Below the pieces are notes generated by a model. That model searched no databases and had not been told where the DNA came from. It saw only the letters and a list, made by a program, of their open reading frames with translations. From Lachnospiraceae bacterium (GTDB lineage: Bacteria; Bacillota; Clostridia; Lachnospirales; Lachnospiraceae): a stretch of DNA of 41,943 nt. Location of the stretch: positions 1 through 41,943 of the forward strand of contig JAGBEO010000023.1 of NCBI GenBank assembly GCA_017936885.1, read 5' to 3'. The translations under genes were made by a program, and so were the position numbers. The number at the start of each line of letters is the position of its first letter. The stretch's first letter is position 1. This document shows positions 1 through 9,034 of this stretch, piece by piece.

Positions 1-100
1 ATAGGTACAACTCCTTTCTGGTGGATGGTTGATTGTTACTCGACATCTCAATTTTACCACAAACCAGTGAGGAGTTGTTTTATTTTGTGAAAAAAATAAT

Positions 101-137
101 CCCGTATTTATGCGGGTTTTGGCGTTTCGCAAACGCC
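101..137 (+). terminator. Terminator-like hairpin followed by a second hairpin
   Basis: A short stem (101-116, CCCGTA pairing with TGCGGG, one wobble) is followed by TTTT, as in an intrinsic terminator for a plus-strand transcript entering from the left. A second perfect hairpin (121-137, GGCGTTT, loop CGC, AAACGCC) follows directly. Positions 1-100 contain no gene. The minus strand near position 15 carries AAAGGAG, so a minus-strand gene may start just beyond the left edge. Confidence 0.5.
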
Positions 138-170
138 TATTAACCAAAATTATTGAAAGGAGACAATCTA

Positions 171-623
171 GTGAAAAGATTCCAAAAAATTCTATTCGCA
201 ATAATATCCTTGATTGTCTTCGCCTGTATTCTTTTCCTCGCCTCATGCCCGATCATCAATAATTACAGCGCCCAAAAAGTAAAAGATGACATATGCGCCA
301 TACCGCTCCCGAAAGCAACGATAAAACTGGAAGAAGTAAGCCGGGCAGGAAAGCTCGTAGGAAACGGTAACGGAATGCAGTTTTTTGGCGCCATTCTCCT
401 TGAAAGCGCTCTCTCATTAGAAGAACTGGACAAATACTATTCGCAATACCGGGATCATGATTGGAGTTATCTTGTAGAAAAACAGGATACCCAAAATATT
501 CAGGTTATCGAACATGGCACCCTCTCTTTTTCCTCAGATGTCAGTGACAAAAATTGCTATATCGTATATTCCTGGGGAGAAGGCATATCGCCGTTTGCCG
601 ATTTTGATTTAAGAGGGAATTGA
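171..623 (+). CDS. Small putative lipoprotein of unknown function
   Basis: A 150-residue protein. The GTG at 171 is chosen over the TTG at 153 because AAAGGAG (156-162) lies 8 bases before it and actually overlaps the TTG. The N-terminus is a basic MKRFQK followed by a hydrophobic stretch ending in LASC, a good lipobox, so the mature protein would be lipid-anchored at Cys26 or held by a signal anchor. The remaining ~120 residues contain no motif I recognise. The gene runs convergently into the nucleotidyltransferase and their 3' ends overlap by 15 bp. Export is inferred from the N-terminus and function is unknown. Confidence 0.75.
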   Translation: MKRFQKILFAIISLIVFACILFLASCPIINNYSAQKVKDDICAIPLPKATIKLEEVSRAGKLVGNGNGMQFFGAILLESALSLEELDKYYSQYRDHDWSYLVEKQDTQNIQVIEHGTLSFSSDVSDKNCYIVYSWGEGISPFADFDLRGN

Positions 624-1373
624 CTCTTTTATCAAACACATCATCTCAACCGCAAACAAACCGGCACTTTTCTCATCGGCTGTCATAACCCTGCTCGTTG
701 CGTAACATTCCAATGCATCGGAAATGAAAGCGTGACAAGGTATTGGTAAATGCGCAAGCCCCCACTTTCCGCCTTCTTCTTTGGAAAGATACAATCCGTC
801 CTGTAAAAATGCAAGAACCCTGCACAGATTAAGCGTAATATAAACAGGCTGCTCCATAATATCCGTCTCCGCATCTTCAATATCAGCGCAGATGCTATCG
901 ATGTAGTTTTCCCGCGGCACGGCGGCAAATACCTTTGCAATCTCTTCCCCATACAGCACAATTCCGTATCGGTTGATCATCGTAAAGTGCGCCGCTAAGT
1001 CTTTGTCTTCCCCCTTCATGTTAGCCACATAATCCTGCGGATCGTCATAAAACCACTGTAGATGCATCGGTGAAAAATGTAATGCAAAGGGTGTCGGGTA
1101 TACAAAAGAATCACAATATTTCCTTTTCACAACACTTATTTCCAATCCCTTTTCAGGTGCCTGTTGGTTTAAGTTGACAACACGCTTCATAAATTCCATT
1201 TTCTGGACATCGGAGATATCGTTCTCAATAATTACTATGAGATCAATGTCACTTTTGACCGGATTAAAACATCCCATAGCTAAAGAACCGTGTAAATAAA
1301 TCCCGGTCAACTGCTCCCCAATAATTTCTTTGGTCATGATCACAAATTGATCGATCAGGTCTTGATAAAACAT
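609..1373 (-). CDS. ANT(9)/AadA-like nucleotidyltransferase (DUF4111)
   Basis: A 254-residue protein of the aminoglycoside O-nucleotidyltransferase type. The nucleotidyltransferase signature is present: Gly-Ser at 29-30 and the metal-binding Asp-Ile-Asp at 42-44 within a GSLAMG...SDIDL pattern. The C-terminal half resembles the DUF4111 domain of AadA-type enzymes (TLNLCRVLAFL, GGKWGL). Family members transfer AMP to streptomycin or spectinomycin hydroxyls. The length matches AadA enzymes (about 250-260 residues). A good ribosome binding site (GGAGG) precedes the ATG. Whether it confers resistance cannot be read from the sequence, since many chromosomal homologues have unknown substrates. Confidence 0.85.
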   Translation of the reverse strand: MFYQDLIDQFVIMTKEIIGEQLTGIYLHGSLAMGCFNPVKSDIDLIVIIENDISDVQKMEFMKRVVNLNQQAPEKGLEISVVKRKYCDSFVYPTPFALHFSPMHLQWFYDDPQDYVANMKGEDKDLAAHFTMINRYGIVLYGEEIAKVFAAVPRENYIDSICADIEDAETDIMEQPVYITLNLCRVLAFLQDGLYLSKEEGGKWGLAHLPIPCHAFISDALECYATSRVMTADEKSAGLFAVEMMCLIKESIPS

Positions 1374-1463
1374 CCGTCAACCTCCAAGACATGCAACCTC
1401 TTTTTTATGAAAACATTTCATTCTCTCAAAATAATATTCCGGCATCAGATTCCAAAGCAAAAC

Positions 1464-1826
1464 CTACACAGACGTCCCGACTTCTATCAGATTGCCGTCC
1501 GGGTCATAGAAACGTATCACCTTCTGTCCCCATGCATGTTCCATAAGATGATTCACATACGTTATCGGTTCTTTATAATTCTCCAATTTCCTGGCAAAAC
1601 TCTCAATATCCGGTTCTTCAAAATAAAGCTCCGTAGCGTTATTTTGCGGGACAATATCCTTGTCTATCAAACTTTTCCAGATTGACGCATCCTGCAAAAC
1701 CAGTCCTTCCGTCAAAATGACATTCCCGTCATTATCTAAGATTACATCCAATCCAAACAGTTCTTTATAAAAAGCCTTGGATTTTTCTATATCTTCCACC
1801 ACAATTAAAACATTTTTTAATTTCAT
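1464..1826 (-). CDS. VOC (glyoxalase/bleomycin resistance fold) protein
   Basis: A 120-residue single-domain protein with the vicinal-oxygen-chelate layout: an N-terminal MKLKNVLIVVEDIEKSKAFY and a C-terminal FYDPDGNLIEV, where the Glu is usually the last metal ligand. Members bind a divalent metal and act as lyases, dioxygenases or drug-binding proteins. The substrate cannot be assigned. GGAGG lies just before the ATG. It sits between the nucleotidyltransferase and the MBL-fold gene, all on the minus strand with short gaps, so co-transcription is possible. Confidence 0.85.
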   Translation of the reverse strand: MKLKNVLIVVEDIEKSKAFYKELFGLDVILDNDGNVILTEGLVLQDASIWKSLIDKDIVPQNNATELYFEEPDIESFARKLENYKEPITYVNHLMEHAWGQKVIRFYDPDGNLIEVGTSV

Positions 1827-1881
1827 CAGAGTTAATCCTCCATGTCAGAGCAGTTTACTGCGCTCAGTATCATTTTTCAAT

Positions 1882-2694
1882 CTAAACTTCGATCACAAGC
1901 CCCGCATTTAACTGATGCACCATCTCTCCCAATTCTTCTTTTAATACTCTGTAAGAACGTTCTCCTGTACAATGTCCCGTATATATTTCTTTAACACCTG
2001 TATTCTTGATGTTTCTTGCCAGGTCACGCACTTCTGCTTCCGTTCTGTTATAGATATGAAAACCGCCTATCAATGCATAGATTGTTTGATTTGGATACGT
2101 TTTCTGCACTTCCTTAATGATATGATCGGCACCGCCATGGGAACAACTGTTGAAAACAACCAAACCTTTCTCTGTCTCGAAAACAAGACTTTGCTCATGT
2201 GAAAAATCATCCGACTTCCAGCCACTCTTTGTACGAATATACATATGATTTTTCCTTCCGATTTGATCCAGCCCAACAGTCTTGTGCGGGAGCAATGACA
2301 CTCCCTGGCATAACACAAAGTCACCTTCCGCCCAGATAATACGCTCCTTATTTGCTTCCAGTATTCCTTTCGGTATCCCTATATATTTATGGAAGATCCA
2401 TGTTTTTGCATAACAATTTTCCGCACTGCCCTTCCGCAGATAAAACCCAGCTTTTCCGTTATATGCAAAAAAGGCTTCCATGCCATCTGCATGATCATAG
2501 TGGGCGTGAGACAAAACAGCGTAATCTACTTCGTCGATTTTCTTGCCGAGTTTTTTGGCATTTTGGAAAAACAGATCCGATGCCCCTGTGTCAAGGAGTA
2601 TGTTCTTTCCCTGATACTCGATATAAATGCTCAGCCCCCATTCCCCACGAAGTTCACCCTTAGGAATGTTATCTACCAGTACCGTTGCTCTCAT
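1882..2694 (-). CDS. MBL-fold metallohydrolase
   Basis: A 270-residue protein. The ATG at 2694 is preferred to the GTG at 2721 because AGGAAGGG lies 7-8 bases before it. The dinuclear metal motif SHAHYDHADG is at residues 62-71, with further metallo-beta-lactamase-fold signatures later (NSCSHGG, GGFHIYNR, TGHCTGE). This arrangement matches the subgroup often annotated as 7,8-dihydropterin-6-methyl-4-(beta-D-ribofuranosyl)-aminobenzene-5'-phosphate synthase-like. The substrate is unknown. It is predicted to be cytoplasmic, with no signal peptide. Confidence 0.85.
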   Translation of the reverse strand: MRATVLVDNIPKGELRGEWGLSIYIEYQGKNILLDTGASDLFFQNAKKLGKKIDEVDYAVLSHAHYDHADGMEAFFAYNGKAGFYLRKGSAENCYAKTWIFHKYIGIPKGILEANKERIIWAEGDFVLCQGVSLLPHKTVGLDQIGRKNHMYIRTKSGWKSDDFSHEQSLVFETEKGLVVFNSCSHGGADHIIKEVQKTYPNQTIYALIGGFHIYNRTEAEVRDLARNIKNTGVKEIYTGHCTGERSYRVLKEELGEMVHQLNAGLVIEV

Positions 2695-2785
2695 AATTAT
2701 CCCTTCCTGACTTTTGATCACATTGCAGCCATTGCCAATAAAATCACCGCATATAAAAACATCTGGTTTAGGCTTTATTGATCTC

Positions 2786-3169
2786 TTAAACCGTAATCTC
2801 TATCTGATTATTCTCAATTCCGACAACACAGCTTTCATAATAACCGTCCCCAGTGACTCTCGGTCCGCTGATCACCTCGTATCCGTCAGCCTTCAACCAT
2901 GATGTAAGATCGTCTACCTTCTCCTTACTTCCCACAGAAAAAGCAATATGAATATACCCAGTTCTTTGCATTCTTTTTTCATCATCTGTCATTCCCGGCT
3001 TATTCATAATCTCCAGTCTTGCTCCGTCATCAAACGTCAGAAAATAGGAACGGAAATCTGTTTTAGCATTATGATATCCGTCATTCGCTTTAGCACCAAA
3101 ATATTTTTCAAAAAAGATTTTTGTATTTTCCAGATCATTTACATACATTGCCAAATGTTCTATTTTCAT
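2786..3169 (-). CDS. VOC (glyoxalase fold) protein
   Basis: A 127-residue VOC protein. The start at 3169 ([10 protein letters not shown]) is chosen because GGGAGAA is 7 bases upstream; a longer reading to 3193 has no such site. It shows paired beta-alpha-beta modules: [23 protein letters not shown] near the N-terminus, and [10 protein letters not shown] with a terminal NQIEITV that supplies the usual last Glu ligand. It is the second VOC gene within 1.5 kb, but the two are clearly different in sequence, so they are not a recent duplication. The substrate is unknown. Confidence 0.85.
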   Translation of the reverse strand: MKIEHLAMYVNDLENTKIFFEKYFGAKANDGYHNAKTDFRSYFLTFDDGARLEIMNKPGMTDDEKRMQRTGYIHIAFSVGSKEKVDDLTSWLKADGYEVISGPRVTGDGYYESCVVGIENNQIEITV

Positions 3170-3240
3170 TTCGTTATTCTCCCATACCTTCAAAGCTATG
3201 TCCTAATTTTTCCCCTTATCGCTTTCTGTGCATCAACAGT

Positions 3241-3631
3241 TCACAAGACCGGACTGATCGCGGATGCAAATTCAAAAGCAATGTCTTTATGAGCAAATGT
3301 ACCGCCGTAACGACCTTTTTTAACATATAATCCTATTGCATTGGTCTGTTCGATCCATTCGGAAACACTGGGGGATAAAAGTTAATAGCCCAGCCTGTTT
3401 TTTAAAGTGTTCAGATTCGAACACTTTAAAATCCGGATTATAAATTTGTTCCCACGTTGACAGAAACTCTAAGGTTGCTCTATTTCTAAGCCAATTTCTT
3501 ACCACATCAGCCGCTCTCGAATTTACTGCTTTCACCGCAGCTATATCCGTGATACATATATAATCATCTCATTCTGCCCTCGATATTGTAACCGGCACAT
3601 CCTGTACCGTAATAATCCTATTATTCGGCAT
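3241..3631 (-). pseudogene. KilA-N domain protein, broken by a stop and a frameshift
   Basis: Reading from ATG 3631 (AGGGGAG upstream) gives MPNNRIITVQDVPVTISRAE, then TGA at 3569-3571. The same frame continues as DDYICITDIA and VVRNWLRNRATLEFLSTWEQ, a typical KilA-N DNA-binding domain. In the G5 run at 3370-3374, removing one base restores LLTFIPSVSEWIEQTNA, followed by GRYGGTFAHKDIAFEFASAIS, then TGA at 3241-3243. KilA-N proteins occur in phage and bacterial accessory DNA. Two lesions plus loss of the C-terminus make this a pseudogene. Confidence 0.85.
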
Positions 3632-3850
3632 CCGCACTCTCCCCTTTTTGGACAAATCTGACCTCCAACTCCATGTCAAGAGCCTCCGCCAATTTCGCAA
3701 GCACCTCAATGGTCGGTACATTTCTTTTGGCTTCAATATGATAAAAATCCCCCCTGCGCAATCACATATATATGCCATTACGCAAGGGAAACTCCTATTC
3801 AAGCACCATATTTACAATTTGCCTGACTCTTTCTATCTCATTTTTCTGCG
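3621..3850 (-). pseudogene. XRE-family helix-turn-helix regulator remnant
   Basis: The minus strand encodes NEIERVRQIVNMVLE, then an in-frame TAG (3795-3797), then LRNGIYVIAQGD. If one base is removed from the G6 run (about 3750-3756), the frame continues as FYHIEAKRNVPTIEVLAKLAEALDMELEVRF to a stop at 3621. The last part is characteristic of the C-terminal half of XRE/HigA-like repressors. No start codon or ribosome binding site is preserved, and the remnant begins straight after the MFS stop codon. Its end overlaps the KilA-N start by a few bases. The left limit (3850) is approximate. Confidence 0.7.
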
Positions 3851-3868
3851 TGCGATCGCACAAGACAC

Positions 3869-5173
3869 CTACTTTTCACATTCCGTCGCTTCCTGAAACG
3901 TATATTTCTTTAAAATCCGCCCGAACACCAGGCAAATCACAGTTCCCGCAACACCGAGAATAAACATCATCATTGCTGCCCCGGAACCTTTTCCAACGCC
4001 CCACAAAGCAGCTGCCAGTCCGTCGGCGGATACGCTTGCCATGAACGGCTCACATACCTTATCTACCATCAGCCCTCCGAGGAAGAAGCCGATCGGTATC
4101 GTAAAAAACTGCAAGGTATTTCGACAGGAATACACTCGCCCCTGCATCTCTACGGGAATCGTTGAGCGCAAAATAACATCCAGATTTGCATTCATAAGCG
4201 GCACCAAAAACCAGCCGATCAGCTGTCCCAGGCACCATAAAACCGGCGTTCTGCTAAAAGCCAGAAGGTAATTTTCTGTTCCTAACGAGATCAGCATGGT
4301 AACATATATGACTCTGACACGGTTTCTCGGAGCCGGAACCATTGTTGCAACCAGACTGCCTAACAAGGTTGCCACTCCCGCACAGGATGTCACAATGCCA
4401 AGCACGGTCTCTCCGCCGTTGTCTCTGGGAAGTACATACGCCGGAAGCACCGCATCAAAAGCAGAAGCCACCAGATTCACCCCCGCAAGAAACAGGATCA
4501 GCAAAAGAATGAGTCTGTTTTTCCGCAGATAATCCAGCCCGCTCTTAACCGACTCTGACATAGTCTCCTTTTTTGCCGTCTCTTCCTGCGCAATATCAGG
4601 AATCACGATAAAGAAACATAAGGTAACACATGCCAGTGCAAAGGTTGCCAGATCAACGCAGATAACCGCATCCATTCCCGCCATTGCAAATAATGTTGTG
4701 GCAAATACCGGATGCAGGATCGTAACCAACGAATTGGAAAATGACCGTAAACCACTGGTCTTTTGATAGTATTTCTTAGGCGTAATAAGCGTCATCGCCA
4801 CATCGCCCGCCGGCTGCTGAATGGTATTCATAAGCCCGTTGACGGCATTTAACAGATACATATGCCAGGGCATCAGTAAATCCGCCTTTAGCAGCATTAA
4901 AACCACAACAGTACAGCACGCGGCAAAGCTGTCACAGATCAGCATAACCTTTTTCTTATCCCACCTGTCACTTAATGCTCCCGCGAAAACGCTCATCACC
5001 ACATAGGGCGCATAATTGCAAATAGATAAAAGTGCTGTCTGCAAAGCGGAACCGGTTTTCTCATACAGCCATAAGGTCAGTGCAAAATTCGTCATGGCAC
5101 TGCCTAGCTGCGACAAAGACTGGGTGCTCCAGAGTAAAATAAAAGTCTTTAATTCTTTAATTGAGTTTTTCAT
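3869..5173 (-). CDS. MFS efflux transporter (macrolide-efflux-like)
   Basis: A 434-residue major facilitator protein with about 12 hydrophobic segments. It shows the motif-A-like loop GALSDRWDKKKVM between TM2 and TM3 and an N-terminus (FILLWSTQSLSQLGSAM) typical of the Mef/drug:H+ antiporter group. AAAGGAGC precedes the ATG. Upstream, 5175-5353 forms a structured leader with a short well-initiated peptide, so expression is probably controlled by attenuation or translational coupling. Export of an antibiotic is inferred from the family, and the compound is unknown. The downstream neighbours are gene remnants. Confidence 0.85.
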   Translation of the reverse strand: MKNSIKELKTFILLWSTQSLSQLGSAMTNFALTLWLYEKTGSALQTALLSICNYAPYVVMSVFAGALSDRWDKKKVMLICDSFAACCTVVVLMLLKADLLMPWHMYLLNAVNGLMNTIQQPAGDVAMTLITPKKYYQKTSGLRSFSNSLVTILHPVFATTLFAMAGMDAVICVDLATFALACVTLCFFIVIPDIAQEETAKKETMSESVKSGLDYLRKNRLILLLILFLAGVNLVASAFDAVLPAYVLPRDNGGETVLGIVTSCAGVATLLGSLVATMVPAPRNRVRVIYVTMLISLGTENYLLAFSRTPVLWCLGQLIGWFLVPLMNANLDVILRSTIPVEMQGRVYSCRNTLQFFTIPIGFFLGGLMVDKVCEPFMASVSADGLAAALWGVGKGSGAAMMMFILGVAGTVICLVFGRILKKYTFQEATECEK

Positions 5174-5174
5174 A

Positions 5175-5243
5175 TTAACTTTGCTCCTTTGATTTCATTT
5201 TCCGGCATTCGCCAAATGGATTCTTCACATCCGCCCGGCTCAT
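5175..5243 (-). CDS. Upstream ORF ending one base before the MFS start
   Basis: A 22-codon open frame begins at ATG 5243 (MSRADVKNPFGECRK...) and stops at TAA 5175-5177, one base before the MFS ATG. The MFS ribosome binding site lies inside its last codons, so translating it would place ribosomes over that site. Its own ribosome binding site is weak (AAGG close to the ATG). It may act as a coupling peptide. Translation is not demonstrated. Confidence 0.35.
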   Translation of the reverse strand: MSRADVKNPFGECRKMKSKEQS

Positions 5244-5259
5244 TGCCTTTTTAATCAAG

Positions 5260-5340
5260 TTGCAAAGTCTGAGGACTCCGGTCAATCACTGACCGTTACC
5301 TCCATGCAGCGTCCTCAAACCTTGCATGGAGCAGTTGCAA
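5260..5340 (-). promoter_or_regulatory. Attenuator-like leader with competing hairpins
   Basis: In the minus-strand leader of the MFS gene several pairings compete. GTTTGAGGAC (5311-5320) pairs over 10 positions with GTCCTCAGAC (5267-5276), enclosing a perfect hairpin CGGTCA/TGACCG (5279-5295). Alternatively TCCATGC (5324-5330) pairs with GCATGGA (5301-5307), which traps the GTTTGAGGAC arm in a loop. TTGCAA occurs at both outer ends (5260-5265, 5335-5340) and could close the structure. This is the layout of ribosome-mediated attenuators of antibiotic resistance genes. No strong T-tract is seen, so control may be translational. Confidence 0.6.
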
Positions 5341-5353
5341 TGCATAAAACCAT
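5315..5353 (-). CDS. Putative leader peptide MVLCIATAPCKV
   Basis: A 12-codon frame with an excellent ribosome binding site (AGGAGA at 5360-5365, 6 bases before the ATG) starts 21 bases after the stop of the ATPase remnant. Its last codons run through the TCCATGC arm and its stop lies inside the GTTTGAGGAC arm of the leader structure. A stalled or terminating ribosome would therefore choose between the two pairings, as in erm- and cat-type leaders. Function is inferred from position, and I do not recognise the peptide sequence. Confidence 0.5.
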   Translation of the reverse strand: MVLCIATAPCKV

Positions 5354-5373
5354 ATCTGTTCTCCTCTCTCTCG

Positions 5374-6911
5374 TTATTCAAACTTTCTGTCATACAACAG
5401 TGCCGCAATCAGCACCACAAAGCAAGACCCCGCATTATGTACCAACGCTCCCGTGGTAGGATTCAGTATTCCCGTCACCGACAAAACCACAGCAATGAAA
5501 TTGATGCACATGGAAAGTGTAATGCTGCACTTGATCGTTTCCGTGGCGTCGGAAAGCTGCTTCAAATACGGGATTTTGGAGATATCATCGCTCATTAAGG
5601 CAATGTCCGCGGCTTCTACGGCAATATCGCTTCCCATACTGCCCATAGCAACGCCAACACTTGCGGCTTTCAAAGCCGGGGCATCATTGACGCCGTCACC
5701 GATCATACATACGTTTTTGTTTTCAGCCTGCAGGCTTGTAATATTCTCAACCTTCTCTTCCGGCAGAAGCTCCGCACGGATTTCGGTAATACCAACCTGG
5801 CTTGCCAAATACGCGGCAGTCCTTTGGTTATCGCCCGTGAGTAATACTGTTTTGACCTGCATGGCAGTCATTTTGGATACCATGTTTTTCACTTCCGGGC
5901 GCACCACATCGGAAAGAGCGATCAGACCGAGACAACGCTCACGATCCGCAATGAGAATGGGTGCCTTTCCCTGGATACGCAGTTTTTCTAATGCAATAGC
6001 AACCGTATCTGTTATGACAATACCGTTCTCGACCAAAAATTTTTCATTTCCGCAGAACAGATCCCTATTATAAACTCTTGCAAAAATACCTCTCCCGGTT
6101 GTCATTTTAAAGTCATCGGATTCCCTGATCTCTACGTTGCGCTTCCGGGCACAGGAAACGATTGCCTTGCCGAGAGGATGCTCACTCTTTACTTCGGCAG
6201 ATGCCGCTAAGGATAACAACAAACTTTCGTCAATCGTTTCATCAAACGACAGAATATCACAGACTTCCAGCCTGCCATAGGTAAGGGTTTCCGTTTTGTC
6301 AAAGGCAATGGTATCCACCTTACCCATTTTTTCAAGCGCTTCCCCCGATTTAATAATGACGCCATGTTTGGTTGCCTGTCCGATGGCAGCCATAATTGCC
6401 ATAGGCGCCTTCTTATTTTCCGCTTCCTGTACCATACGAATAAGTTTCTGCAGCCCGGTAAAATGCGCAGAATGTCATCCCGGCATATTTCTTCAGCGGC
6501 TATCCTTTCCTCTTGCCCCTCTATGATCCTTCTGCCCTGTGTGGGTGTCAGACGAATGAGCTTTTTCAGACCTTTCTTAGCCCGGTCAGTGGTCATATCC
6601 TCAAGAATCGCGCCCAGCGCCATAATAAAAGCCACCTCGCCTGCGGCAAACAGATCGCCAATGGCGATAGCCGCAAACATGGCAATGGAGATCAGTAATG
6701 CCGATGAAACCTTGCTGATACCCGGATTATAGATGATTCTCCATATGGCAAGATACAAAAGCGGAACTCCACTGATGATGACTGCCACCCATGCAGGATC
6801 AACAGGCAGTTGTGCGCCCATCTTTGCCAGCCCAAAGCTTATAACCAGAAACACACCGCTGACCAGTGTTGCAGGAACACCGGCGAGTAAATCATTGATC
6901 TTCTTTAACAT
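5374..6911 (-). pseudogene. P1B-type heavy-metal ATPase remnant
   Basis: The frame starting at 6911 reads the first membrane segments and GEVAFIMALGAILED, then reaches RILPG. At about 6450 it jumps to LQKLIRMVQEAENKKAPM in another frame, losing about 50 residues that normally hold the actuator TGES motif. The next residues, AIMAAIGQATKHGVII, follow directly, so a second segment with the CPC metal-binding helix (about 55 residues) is also missing. The rest is well preserved: SEHPLGKA, TGDN, MIGDGVNDAPA, HNAGS. The phosphorylation motif reads DKTET instead of DKTGT. The product would be a Zn/Cd/Co-type exporter if intact, but it cannot be functional now. Confidence 0.9.
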
Positions 6912-7054
6912 TTGTCACACCCCACACTGAATGCTCTTATTGACAAAACACTGCATAATAAGATTATTATAAAACAATCTGTCCTGCATCTGTTACTATT
7001 TTATGAATTTAAATTCATACTTTCAAGATACAAATATTTCGGGCAGCTCTGAAC

Positions 7055-8828
7055 TTACCATGACATATAAATGGTATTCGTATCCTGCTTTAATCTCATA
7101 TCACTTGTATTAGTCGGATGATTACAGCCTCTGCACAGCGGCACGATGCAAACCACATCTCCGGCATTCAGCGTCCGGCTATGCTGATCATATAATACAT
7201 GTGCTCCATCAGCATTAGCGCAGCTGCCGCAGACAGCGCATGATGCTGCTCTTCCATTATTGCAAAGATCTTTCCAAAGCGAAATCCAGCTTTTATTTAC
7301 GACATTTCCCTGTATATCCACAAACTTATCACTGCCTGTACCCTGCGCATTGGAAATATAATTCGGATTCGCTGATAATAATTCTCCTACATCAAGAAAT
7401 TTCGAAGTAAAATTATAGGTTTTACCGTCTGCCTGCTCTACAAACAGTTCCCTACAATTCTTCCAAATAACACTCTTTACTTCCGGCGGATATACGATCA
7501 CACCGCCCAATACATAGGCTACCTTATCCTGCAGATCGGTTCCCATGGAAGGCATCGGCGCAGAGAGTGTGATGGTTGCCGTATTGCTTGACGTATCAAT
7601 CGTACAATTCTGCACACTGTAATTGTGTGTGGACGATGAAATTCCAAAACCGAAGAAATCAATATCCAACTCGCTTCTATGCGTAAAACATTCCGTTACC
7701 ATAGAGATATTTGCATGGGTAATCGTCATTGTGATAACCGGAACCTGACTGATGACAAATTCCTTCATACGGTTCACTTTCCCGTCCGCTCCAAATAATT
7801 CTTCTACTTTAAATTCATCGTTTTGAAGCTGATAACCGTTCACGTCTTTTCCTGTTTTATTTTTAATTTCATCTAACAGATTTTCGTCATACCAGCCTTT
7901 CATGCCATCTGCACTTGCCAGTGCCGGAGTCGCATCCAGCGTTGTTACTCCGCGATACTCCATGATAATTGACACTGTGGAAGACGAAGTAGTCAATGAA
8001 TTCAGCGTATATCTGGTGTCTGATTTGATGAAAAAACATATGGGCAAAGGAATCACAAATGCCGCCTGATGATCGATCGACAACGAACTCTGCGTCTCCG
8101 AAAAGTCAGAGAACTCAAGATCTATTGTCATCTTATTATCTTCTGCACTCAGTTCATTGTATATCTGATTTACATCCGCCGTACTGTACCCGACGGAATA
8201 ATTTGCTGCATCGATCTGTACCCCAGCGTTGCTTTTGGAGGGATTCTTCATATTATCAATGAGCTGCTTCACATAATTTATGGCATCCAGTTCCCTGCTT
8301 GTCATTTCAATATACTTTGCATTGTGGCTGAGAAATGTATTATACTGCGCAGCCAATGTCGGATATATATTCTGAAAGTCTTTATCCTCCTTATGTGCAT
8401 TCACAAAACCGATGATCTCGATCAACGGGTTCTGCGGATTCTGAATATCCCCAACCTCATCCTTGTATGCGCTGACAAGATCCTGTGAAGTAAGCATTGC
8501 TTCTGTTTTCAGTTGATCTAACGTACTCTGATTTCGAATACTGAAAACTCGTATCCGCCAAAATCTTCTGATACAGGGTTGAAAATAATTCTTTTCTAAA
8601 ACCAGCCTGTCCATCATCATCAAAAACGAGCATGGTATCAACATCCTGCAATGTTTTTTGATTGTAATACCCCATGCTACCATAAGTGACTCCCCAATGA
8701 AATCCCTGCGGCGCAACAACGGTCTTGAAATCTCCTTCCAATTTTGCCGCTAACAACTGATTGACCTTTTTTTCCAGTTCCGCACGAAATTCACTTTTTG
8801 CCATTTCGTTTGTTTCATTTTTCTTCAT
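7055..8828 (-). pseudogene. Unknown protein with C-terminal HNH-like zinc motif, frameshifted
   Basis: Two overlapping frames make one gene of about 590 codons. The first starts at ATG 8828 (AGGAGG 9 bases upstream; MKKNETNEMAKSEF) and continues to about 8535. The second runs from there to 7055. Removing one base from the TTT at 8532-8534 joins them as SFQYSNQSTLDQLKTEAM. The N-terminal part has repeated charged helices. The middle has beta-rich Ser/Thr stretches. The end has CAVCGSC, GAHVL, VVCIVPLCRGCNH, which resembles an HNH-type zinc site. There is no signal peptide. I do not recognise the family. The frameshift may be real or a sequence error. Confidence 0.6.
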
Positions 8829-9034
8829 AGACACAGTCCTCCTTTATCTTTGTAGTTTCATCACAATGCATACATTTGGATTTGTCAAGGTATTCCTGAA
8901 AAAAGATTTTGACAGCTATAAAACGCAAAATATTTGTTAATGTACTTCTTTTAAGCAACTATTTAGGTCATTTCTCCTTGAATGAAACCATAAAAAGGAG
9001 TACAATTTTATTAAATACGAGAGAAGGTATCAAT

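Noticed and set aside
1464-3169. The two VOC genes as a tandem duplication
   Set aside because: The proteins share only fold-level motifs and are separated by an unrelated MBL gene.
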